NCBI RefSeq assembly: GCF_020181595.1
Contig: NZ_CP084028.1
Coordinates: forward strand, 1,933,556 to 1,997,555
Reading direction: 5' to 3'
Source of the DNA: [Mycobacterium] vasticus
GTDB taxonomy: Bacteria; Actinomycetota; Actinomycetes; Mycobacteriales; Mycobacteriaceae
DNA length: 64,000 bases
Shown: positions 57,598 through 64,000 of the stretch, piece after piece
Position numbering within the stretch: position 1 is the stretch's first letter
Layout: every line of letters begins with the position of its first letter
Made by a program: the position numbers and the translations under genes
Notes under the pieces: model-generated
Database searches by the model: none
Seen by the model: only the letters and a program-made list of their open reading frames with translations
Told to the model about the DNA's origin: nothing

Positions 57598-58044
57598 ATG
57601 GCCAAGGCAGTGCGGGGACGGCTCATCCGCCGTGTCAAGGTGCGTGATTTCAAAGAGACTCTGGCGATTCCGGCCGCAAACAAGTCGCTGTTCCGGGATG
57701 GCCATGACACTCCGGTGGTGGTGCAGACCGGACGTGATGAACGGCGAGTCGACTTAGGGGTGTCGTCGGGCGGGGAGTTCCTGATTCCGAGCTGGCTCAG
57801 AAAGAGCGTTGAGGCCGCGGCGTCGCCCGATGACGAGGTGGCGATCTATTTATCGGCCCGCGCCATCTGGCTCGTTCCGGGGGAGCAGGACGACGCGATC
57901 GCGACAGTCAGTGGCGCGACGGTCAGCGCACAGAGTGCGCGGGAGGCACGGCGACTCGCAGCTGTCCGCGAACTGAGCGGGAGCCTGACCGGGATGTACG
58001 GACCCGGATATCTTCAAGATCTGCGCGACGAGTGGCCGTCGTGA
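57598..58044 (+). CDS. putative antitoxin of a PIN-type module
   Basis: A 148-residue protein, longer than usual VapB antitoxins (about 70-90). The N-terminal half (KVRDFKETLAIPAANKSLFRDGHDTPVVVQTG) is not a fold I recognise. The C-terminus LSGSLTGMYGPGYLQDLRDEWPS resembles the toxin-binding tails of antitoxins. It overlaps the PIN gene by 4 bp. The upstream 160 bp are AT-rich, with a TATATG-type box at about 57575. Confidence 0.7.
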   Translation: MAKAVRGRLIRRVKVRDFKETLAIPAANKSLFRDGHDTPVVVQTGRDERRVDLGVSSGGEFLIPSWLRKSVEAAASPDDEVAIYLSARAIWLVPGEQDDAIATVSGATVSAQSAREARRLAAVRELSGSLTGMYGPGYLQDLRDEWPS

Positions 58045-58445
58045 CTACAGCCGTCGACGCGTCTGTCTTGATCGCGTACTTCGACGCGAACGACACGCAT
58101 CACGATGCCGCCGTAAATGTTCTCGCCGAGGCAGTGCGGGACGACCTCGTCGCGAGTGCCATGACGATCGCCGAACTTCTCGTCGTCCCGGCACGTGTCG
58201 GTGACGATGCGCTGCGCATGGCACAAGAAGCCTTCACCCGCCTTGAGATTGGCGACGAGCCCTTTCCCGAGGACGCGGCCGTCCGCCTGGTCCGGTTGCG
58301 GGCTGACTCGGGGCTGAAAATGCCCGACTGCTGTGTACTGCTTGCAGCCGAAACAGCCGGCGCCGAAACGGTGGCCACGTTTGACGCTCGACTAGCCAAG
58401 GCGGCCCGCGAGCGGGGATTGGAAGTGGCCGGGATTCAGGCATGA
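58041..58445 (+). CDS. PIN-domain toxin, VapC-like
   Basis: A 134-residue PIN-domain protein. Acidic sites: Asp in AVDASVLIAYFDAND, Glu in TIAELLVVP, Asp in KMPDCCVLLAAE, and Asp in VATFDARLAKAA. GTG 58041 overlaps the antitoxin stop (GTGA); GTG 58032 is an alternative. It lies 44 bp before polA on the same strand. Confidence 0.87.
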   Translation: MTTAVDASVLIAYFDANDTHHDAAVNVLAEAVRDDLVASAMTIAELLVVPARVGDDALRMAQEAFTRLEIGDEPFPEDAAVRLVRLRADSGLKMPDCCVLLAAETAGAETVATFDARLAKAARERGLEVAGIQA

Positions 58446-58489
58446 ATCCGGGCCAACACCGTGCCGTAGGTGGTGCATAGAGTGGGGAC

Positions 58490-61231
58490 GTGAGCCCCGC
58501 CGAGACCGCAGCGCCCAACGCCTCCCCGAACGCAAAGGCCGGCGACAAGGCCACGCTCCTGCTCCTGGATGGAAACTCGCTGGCGTACCGGGCCTTCTAC
58601 GCCCTGCCCGCGGAGAACTTCAAGACCCGCAGCGGCCTGACCACCAACGCTGTCTACGGGTTCACCGCGATGCTGATCAACCTGCTGCGCGACGAGGCCC
58701 CGACCCACGTCGCCGCTGCGTTCGACGTCTCCCGGCAGACGTTCCGTTCCGAGCGGTTCCCCGAGTACAAGGCCACCCGCTCGGCCACCCCCGACGAGTT
58801 CCGCGGCCAGATCGACATCACCAAGGAGGTCCTGGCCGCCCTGGGCATCACCACGCTGTCCGAGGCCGGTTACGAGGCCGACGACCTGATCGCCACCCTG
58901 GCCACCCAGGCCGACGCAGAGGGCTACCGGGTGCTGGTGGTCACCGGCGACCGCGACGCGCTGCAGCTGGTCAACGACAACGTGACCGTGCTCTACCCCC
59001 GCAAGGGCGTCAGTGACCTGACCCGCTTCACCCCGGACGCCGTCGTGGAGAAGTACGGCCTGACCCCGGCGCAGTACCCGGACTTCGCTGCGCTGCGCGG
59101 CGACCCCAGCGACAACCTGCCAGGCATCCCGGGGGTGGGGGAGAAGACCGCGTCGAAGTGGATCACCGAGTACGGCTCGCTTCAAGGCCTGGTCGATCGC
59201 GTCGACACCGTCAAGGGCAAGGTCGGAGAGTCGTTGCGCGCCAACCTGTCCACGGTGATCCTCAACCGTGAGCTGACCGATCTGGTGCGCAACGTGCCGC
59301 TGGCGCAGACGCCCGACACGCTGCGGCTGGTGCCGTGGGATCGCGAGCAGATCCACCAGCTCTTCGACGACCTCGAATTCCGGGTGCTGCGCGACCGGCT
59401 GTTCGAGACGCTGTCCACCGGCGGCGGCGCGGCCCCCGAGGTCGAAGAGGGCTTCGAGGTGCGCGGCGGGGCGCTGGAACCCGGAACGGTCGCCGGCTGG
59501 TTGGCCGGACACGCCTCCGACGGCAGGCGTGTCGGGCTGACGGTCATCGGCAGCCACCGCAGCTACGACAGCGACACCACCGCGCTGGCCCTGGCGTCGG
59601 CGGACGGCGACGGCGGTTACATCGACACCACAACCCTGACCGCCGACGACGAGGCGGCGCTGGGCGCCTGGCTGGCCGACCCGGCCCAACCCAAGGCGCT
59701 GCACGAGGCGAAGCTGGCCATCCACGATCTGGCCGGGCGTGGCTGGACTCTGGCGGGCATCACCTGCGACACCGCCCTGGCCGCCTACCTGGTGCGGCCG
59801 GGGCAGCGCAGCTTCAGCCTCGATGACCTGTCGGTGCGCTACTTGCGGCGCGAACTGCGGGCTGAATCCGATGAGCAGCAACAGCTTTCGCTGCTCGATG
59901 ACACTGACGGCGTCGACGACCAGGCGGTGCAGACCGCGATCCTGCGGGCCCGGGCGGTCACCGACCTGGCCGACGCACTCGATGCCGAACTGGCCCGCAT
60001 CGATTCGGCCGCGCTGCTCGACGACATCGAACTGCCCGTCCAACGTGTGCTCGCGGAGTTGGAGGACGCGGGGATCGCCGTCGACCTCGATCACCTGAAT
60101 CAGCTGCAGAGCCGGTTCGGTGATGAGATCCGCGACGCCGCCGAAGCCGCCTACGCGGTGATCGGCAAGCAGATCAACCTCGGCTCGCCCAAGCAGTTGC
60201 AGGTGGTGCTCTTCGATGAGCTGGGCATGCCCAAGACTAAGAAGACCAAGACCGGCTACACCACCGACGCCGACGCGCTGCAGACCCTGTTCGACAAGAC
60301 AGGACACCCGTTCCTGGAACACCTGTTGGCGCACCGCGACGTGACCCGGTTGAAGGTGACCGTCGACGGGCTGCTGAAATCCGTTGCCTCCGATGGCCGT
60401 ATCCACACCACGCTGAATCAGACCATCGCCGCCACTGGCCGGCTTTCTTCGACGGAACCCAACCTGCAGAACATCCCGGTTCGCACCGACGCCGGACGGG
60501 AGATCCGCGACGGTTTCGTGGTGGGTGCGGGTTATTCGGAGCTGATGACGGTCGACTACAGCCAGATCGAGATGCGCATCATGGCGCACCTGTCCGCCGA
60601 CGAAGGCCTGATCGAGGCGTTCAACACCGGCGAGGACCTGCACTCGTTCGTGGGGTCGCGGGCGTTCGGCGTACCGATGGAAGAGGTGACGCCTGAGCTG
60701 CGTCGCCGCGTCAAGGCGATGTCCTACGGCCTGGCCTACGGGCTGAGCGCCTACGGATTGGCGTCGCAGCTCAAGATCTCCACCGAAGAGGCCAAAGAGC
60801 AGATGGACGCCTACTTCGAGCGGTTCGGGCGGGTGCGCGACTATCTGCACGAGGTGGTCGAGCAGGCCCGCAAGGACGGCTACACCTCGACCGTGCTGGG
60901 CCGGCGGCGCTACCTGCCGGAGCTGGACAGCAGTAACCGTCAGGTCCGGGAGTCCGCCGAGCGGGCCGCGCTCAACGCGCCGATCCAGGGCAGCGCCGCG
61001 GACATCATCAAGGTGGCGATGATCGACGTCGACACCGCGCTCAAGGCGTCCGGCCTGCGGTCACGGATGCTGCTGCAGGTGCACGACGAGCTGCTGTTCG
61101 AGGTCGCCGACGGTGAGCGCGAGCTGCTGGCAGAGCTGGTGCGCGACAAGATGGGTGGCGCGTACGAGCTGAGCGTCCCGCTGGAGGTCGCGGTGGGGTA
61201 CGGGCGCAGTTGGGACGCCGCCGCGCACTAG
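58490..61231 (+). CDS. polA: DNA polymerase I
   Basis: A 913-residue Pol I for lagging-strand and repair synthesis. The N-terminal 5' nuclease domain shows LLLLDGNSLAYRAFYAL and GIPGVGEKTASKWI. The central 3'-5' exonuclease domain appears degenerate, as in other mycobacteria. The polymerase domain has LMTVDYSQIEMRIMAHLS (motif A), KAMSYGLAYGLSAYGL (motif B) and VHDELLFEV (motif C). Tyr in motif B replaces the Phe of E. coli, a change linked to low discrimination against dideoxynucleotides. GTG start. Confidence 0.97.
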   Translation: MSPAETAAPNASPNAKAGDKATLLLLDGNSLAYRAFYALPAENFKTRSGLTTNAVYGFTAMLINLLRDEAPTHVAAAFDVSRQTFRSERFPEYKATRSATPDEFRGQIDITKEVLAALGITTLSEAGYEADDLIATLATQADAEGYRVLVVTGDRDALQLVNDNVTVLYPRKGVSDLTRFTPDAVVEKYGLTPAQYPDFAALRGDPSDNLPGIPGVGEKTASKWITEYGSLQGLVDRVDTVKGKVGESLRANLSTVILNRELTDLVRNVPLAQTPDTLRLVPWDREQIHQLFDDLEFRVLRDRLFETLSTGGGAAPEVEEGFEVRGGALEPGTVAGWLAGHASDGRRVGLTVIGSHRSYDSDTTALALASADGDGGYIDTTTLTADDEAALGAWLADPAQPKALHEAKLAIHDLAGRGWTLAGITCDTALAAYLVRPGQRSFSLDDLSVRYLRRELRAESDEQQQLSLLDDTDGVDDQAVQTAILRARAVTDLADALDAELARIDSAALLDDIELPVQRVLAELEDAGIAVDLDHLNQLQSRFGDEIRDAAEAAYAVIGKQINLGSPKQLQVVLFDELGMPKTKKTKTGYTTDADALQTLFDKTGHPFLEHLLAHRDVTRLKVTVDGLLKSVASDGRIHTTLNQTIAATGRLSSTEPNLQNIPVRTDAGREIRDGFVVGAGYSELMTVDYSQIEMRIMAHLSADEGLIEAFNTGEDLHSFVGSRAFGVPMEEVTPELRRRVKAMSYGLAYGLSAYGLASQLKISTEEAKEQMDAYFERFGRVRDYLHEVVEQARKDGYTSTVLGRRRYLPELDSSNRQVRESAERAALNAPIQGSAADIIKVAMIDVDTALKASGLRSRMLLQVHDELLFEVADGERELLAELVRDKMGGAYELSVPLEVAVGYGRSWDAAAH

Positions 61232-61239
61232 GTGGTTGT

Positions 61240-61295
61240 CGAGTGTGCGGAATGGTTGGCCGCGATCGCAGATCAGCGACAAAACCGCACACTCG
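61240..61295. terminator. inverted repeat between polA and the convergent PrsW-like gene
   Basis: CGAGTGTGCGG (61240-61250) pairs perfectly with CCGCACACTCG (61285-61295), with a 34-nt loop that also carries TTGT/ACAA-like flanks. It lies just after the polA stop between convergent genes. It is related to the elements at 20161-20211 and 42547-42606. Confidence 0.6.
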
Positions 61296-61326
61296 GCGAG
61301 AGGCGGCGAATGGGGGGGCGAGAAGG

Positions 61327-62460
61327 TCAGCGCCGCCTAGGCAGCGGCGACCGATACCCCGCCATGGTGTGCAGCACCGGCGCCGCGGCACGTGCGGCCA
61401 CCACCCCGTAGGCGTCCTCGTGCTGCAGCGCGTACACCTCCGGGTCGCCGAAGCCGCGATCGATGCGGTCGCGCACGAAGGCCAGCTTGACCACCTGGGC
61501 GGCGAAACTCTTCACCGACCTGCCGGCGGGCCGGCCGCCGATGCGCCGCGCCTCGCGGATCGCCAGCTTGCGGCTGCGGATCGAGCCCAGCCAGGTCTCC
61601 TCGTTAGGGCTGATCAGCCGGTCCGCCACCATCGTCGGCAACGTCACGGCGACCAGGTGCTGCTCGTGGCGGCGGCTCACCATCGCCAGCGTCACCATCA
61701 GCACGAAGATCGGGACCATCCAGAAGACATAGGTCACCACGAACGCTTCGCCGCCGCCCATCGCCAGCGAGGCGTTCCACAGCGCGTGCATGCCCACCGC
61801 CGCCAGGTAGCCGAGCAGAATCATCAGGGCCTTGGCCCAGAACCCGTGGCGGCGCAGCGCGAAGAACACCCCGATACCCGTCATCGTGGTGAACAGCGGG
61901 TGCGCGAACGGCCCGAAGATCAGCCGCATGATCGCGACGGTGGCCATCTGGGCCGGCGACTCGGCCGGCGCGATGTAGACGATGTCTTCCATCCAGGCGA
62001 AGCCCACCGCGGTCACGCCGGCGTAGACCATGCAGTCGGTCAGTGAGTTCAGGTGGTGGCGTCGCCGGCCGGTCAGCATGATCAGCAGGAACAGGCCCTT
62101 GGCGGCCTCTTCGATGAACGGCGCCTGGATCGCGGCCTGGTCGAACGACTTCGACACCAGCGGTTTGATCTCGGCCACTGTGGACCCGAAGGTCTCCAGG
62201 CCCACCGCCAGCAGCACCGCCACCGAGGCGCCCCACAGGAACGCCAGCTGCAGCAGACGGCGGGGTTCGGGCTCCCAGCGGTCCAGCCAGCGATAACACA
62301 GCAGCACCACCAGCATCGCCATGCTCGACAGCACCAAAGCGGTCAGGGTGCCGCCCGGATTTGACGCCGTGAACAGCAACACCAGCAGCGTCGTGAGGAT
62401 GGCCAGCAGGATGATGACGAGGCGCGACGCTCCGACCTTGCGGTTCCGCATCTGGGGCAT
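61327..62460 (-). CDS. PrsW family intramembrane metalloprotease
   Basis: A 377-residue membrane protein with about eight hydrophobic segments. PrsW motifs are visible: PFIEEAAKGLFLL (EExxxK-type), GFAWMEDIVY, and His in FAHPLFTTMTGIG and GMHALWNASLAMGG. PrsW proteases cleave anti-sigma factors in Bacillus; the target here is unknown. ATG 62460 is chosen over the upstream in-frame start. Its C-terminal 100 residues are soluble and basic. Divergent from rpsA. Confidence 0.87.
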   Translation of the reverse strand: MPQMRNRKVGASRLVIILLAILTTLLVLLFTASNPGGTLTALVLSSMAMLVVLLCYRWLDRWEPEPRRLLQLAFLWGASVAVLLAVGLETFGSTVAEIKPLVSKSFDQAAIQAPFIEEAAKGLFLLIMLTGRRRHHLNSLTDCMVYAGVTAVGFAWMEDIVYIAPAESPAQMATVAIMRLIFGPFAHPLFTTMTGIGVFFALRRHGFWAKALMILLGYLAAVGMHALWNASLAMGGGEAFVVTYVFWMVPIFVLMVTLAMVSRRHEQHLVAVTLPTMVADRLISPNEETWLGSIRSRKLAIREARRIGGRPAGRSVKSFAAQVVKLAFVRDRIDRGFGDPEVYALQHEDAYGVVAARAAAPVLHTMAGYRSPLPRRR

Positions 62461-62560
62461 AGCGAGGCAGCGTAGACCACCGGTTTGTCCAGCGTGCAAC
62501 GTGTCGAGTAGCCTCAACAGGTAGTCCGCGACCGGTCCCCAGACCTAAATCGAGGGCCAC

Positions 62561-62578
62561 CGCATGCTCAGGCATGCG
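62561..62578 (+). promoter_or_regulatory. small hairpin in the rpsA leader
   Basis: CGCATGC (62561-62567) and GCATGCG (62572-62578) form a 7-bp stem with the tetraloop TCAG, about 50 bases before the rpsA start. It may influence rpsA translation; this is inference. The rest of the 168-bp gap between the PrsW-like gene and rpsA should carry both promoters. Confidence 0.35.
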
Positions 62579-62628
62579 TGACAACACCCAGTCCCTACTA
62601 CCTCAACTTGTCCGGAGCAACCCAACAC

Positions 62629-64000
62629 ATGCCAAGTCCCACCGTCACCTCGCCGCAAGTAGCCATCAACGACATTGGCTCGGCCGAGGACTTTCTCGCC
62701 GCCATCGACAAAACGATCAAGTACTTCAACGATGGCGACATCGTGGAAGGGACGATCGTCAAGGTTGACCGGGACGAGGTCCTGCTCGACATCGGTTACA
62801 AGACCGAAGGCGTCATTCCCTCTCGCGAGCTGTCCATCAAGCACGACGTCGACCCCCACGAGGTGGTGTCCGTCGGTGACGAGGTCGAGGCTCTGGTCCT
62901 GACCAAAGAGGACAAAGAGGGTCGTCTGATCCTGTCCAAGAAGCGCGCCCAGTACGAGCGCGCCTGGGGCACCATCGAAGAGCTCAAGGAGAAGGACGAG
63001 GCCGTCAAGGGCACCGTCATCGAGGTCGTCAAGGGCGGCCTGATCCTCGACATCGGTCTGCGCGGCTTCCTGCCCGCCTCCCTGGTGGAGATGCGCCGGG
63101 TTCGCGACCTGCAGCCCTACATCGGCAAAGAGATCGAAGCCAAGATCATCGAGCTGGACAAGAACCGTAACAACGTGGTGCTGTCCCGTCGCGCCTGGCT
63201 GGAGCAGACCCAGTCCGAGGTGCGCAGCGAGTTCCTCAACCAGCTGCAGAAGGGCGCCGTCCGCAAGGGCGTCGTGTCCTCGATCGTCAACTTCGGCGCG
63301 TTCGTCGACTTGGGCGGCGTGGACGGCCTGGTGCACGTCTCCGAGCTGTCCTGGAAGCACATCGACCACCCGTCCGAGGTGGTTCAGGTGGGCGACGAGG
63401 TCACCGTCGAGGTGCTCGACGTCGACATGGACCGCGAGCGCGTCTCGCTGTCGCTGAAGGCCACTCAGGAAGACCCGTGGCGGCACTTCGCCCGCACCCA
63501 CGCGATCGGCCAGATCGTGCCGGGCAAGGTCACCAAGCTGGTGCCGTTCGGTGCGTTCGTCCGCGTCGAGGAGGGCATCGAGGGCCTGGTGCACATCTCC
63601 GAGCTGGCTGAGCAGCACGTCGAGGTGCCGGACCAGGTGGTCGCGGTCGGCGACGACGCCATGGTCAAGGTCATCGACATCGACCTGGACCGTCGTCGGA
63701 TCTCGCTGAGCCTCAAGCAGGCCAACGAGGACTACACCGAGGAGTTCGACCCGTCGAAGTACGGCATGGCCGACAGCTACGACGAGCAGGGCAACTACAT
63801 CTTCCCCGAGGGCTTCGACGCCGAGACCAACGAGTGGATCGAGGGCTTCGACAAGCAGCGCACCGAGTGGGAGGCCCGTTACGCCGAGGCCGAGCGTCGG
63901 CACAAGATGCACACCACGCAGATGGAGAAGTTCGCCGAGGTCGCTCAGGCCGAGTCGTCGCACTCCAGCTCGAACGGTTCGCATCGTGACGACGCGCCGG
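62629..64000 (+). CDS. rpsA: 30S ribosomal protein S1 (3' end outside window)
   Basis: The first 457 residues are present, and the window ends within the gene. Four S1 RNA-binding domains are seen, roughly residues 35-105 (GDIVEGTIVKVDRDEVLLDIGYKTEGVIP), 122-190, 208-278 (RKGVVSSIVNFGAFVDLGGVDGLVHVSELSW) and 295-363 (VPGKVTKLVPFGAFVRVEEGIEGLVHISELA). The acidic, charged tail follows. S1 recruits mRNA to the 30S subunit. ATG 62629 has no strong Shine-Dalgarno. Order polA then rpsA matches Rv1629 and Rv1630. Confidence 0.96.
   Translation, partial: MPSPTVTSPQVAINDIGSAEDFLAAIDKTIKYFNDGDIVEGTIVKVDRDEVLLDIGYKTEGVIPSRELSIKHDVDPHEVVSVGDEVEALVLTKEDKEGRLILSKKRAQYERAWGTIEELKEKDEAVKGTVIEVVKGGLILDIGLRGFLPASLVEMRRVRDLQPYIGKEIEAKIIELDKNRNNVVLSRRAWLEQTQSEVRSEFLNQLQKGAVRKGVVSSIVNFGAFVDLGGVDGLVHVSELSWKHIDHPSEVVQVGDEVTVEVLDVDMDRERVSLSLKATQEDPWRHFARTHAIGQIVPGKVTKLVPFGAFVRVEEGIEGLVHISELAEQHVEVPDQVVAVGDDAMVKVIDIDLDRRRISLSLKQANEDYTEEFDPSKYGMADSYDEQGNYIFPEGFDAETNEWIEGFDKQRTEWEARYAEAERRHKMHTTQMEKFAEVAQAESSHSSSNGSHRDDAP

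Noticed and set aside
62545..63984. A 479-codon minus-strand frame over rpsA
   Set aside because: The plus strand encodes unmistakable S1 domains; the minus frame is their complement.

Overview
The window is chromosomal DNA from a high-GC mycobacterium, probably a non-tuberculous species. Evidence is a pup-proteasome locus (mpa, dop, pup, prcB, prcA), a mycothiol gene (mshC), PGRS glycine-rich proteins, GjpA-type porins, and a gene order from about 18.2 to 46.1 kb that closely follows the M. tuberculosis block Rv2141c to Rv2109c. Homologies and locus tags are recalled from family knowledge; no search was run.

Layout. 1-2.5 kb: two unrecognised genes. 3.1-7.1 kb: a GjpA-like porin gene with a 13-G tract in its 5' end, followed by a secreted PGRS protein that has a signal peptide instead of a PE domain. 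7.4-10.6 kb: sulfotransferase, a degenerate fatty acyl-AMP ligase and a MarR regulator. 10.9-18.1 kb: an actinomycete integrative and conjugative element (AICE) with NUDIX protein, HTH/TPR regulator, FtsK-like translocase, HUH-type Rep and a large serine recombinase. The recombinase stop codon lies inside a tRNA-Leu(GAG) gene, the apparent integration site. 18.2-46.7 kb: conserved core including pyrD, lppL, uppP, cysQ, mshC, metH (behind a likely S-adenosylhomocysteine riboswitch), hisE, hisG, trmI, lppK and the Mpa/Dop/Pup/proteasome operon.

46.7-55.8 kb is accessory DNA at a synteny break. It holds a second PGRS plus GjpA pair (minus strand, same gene order), a possible small RNA with a strong terminator, an IS110-family transposase, a PEP-utilising phosphotransferase and a PIN-type toxin-antitoxin module whose promoter is a 22-bp-arm perfect palindrome. 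55.8-64.0 kb returns to core genes related to Rv1627c-Rv1630 (lipid-transfer thiolase, OB-fold partner, polA, rpsA), with a second PIN toxin-antitoxin pair and a PrsW-like protease inserted.

The most notable signals are the duplicated GjpA-PGRS cassette, the poly-G tract that puts the first porin out of frame with its best start, the SAH-riboswitch/anti-Shine-Dalgarno arrangement before metH, and the AICE whose serine recombinase gene is completed by the tRNA gene.
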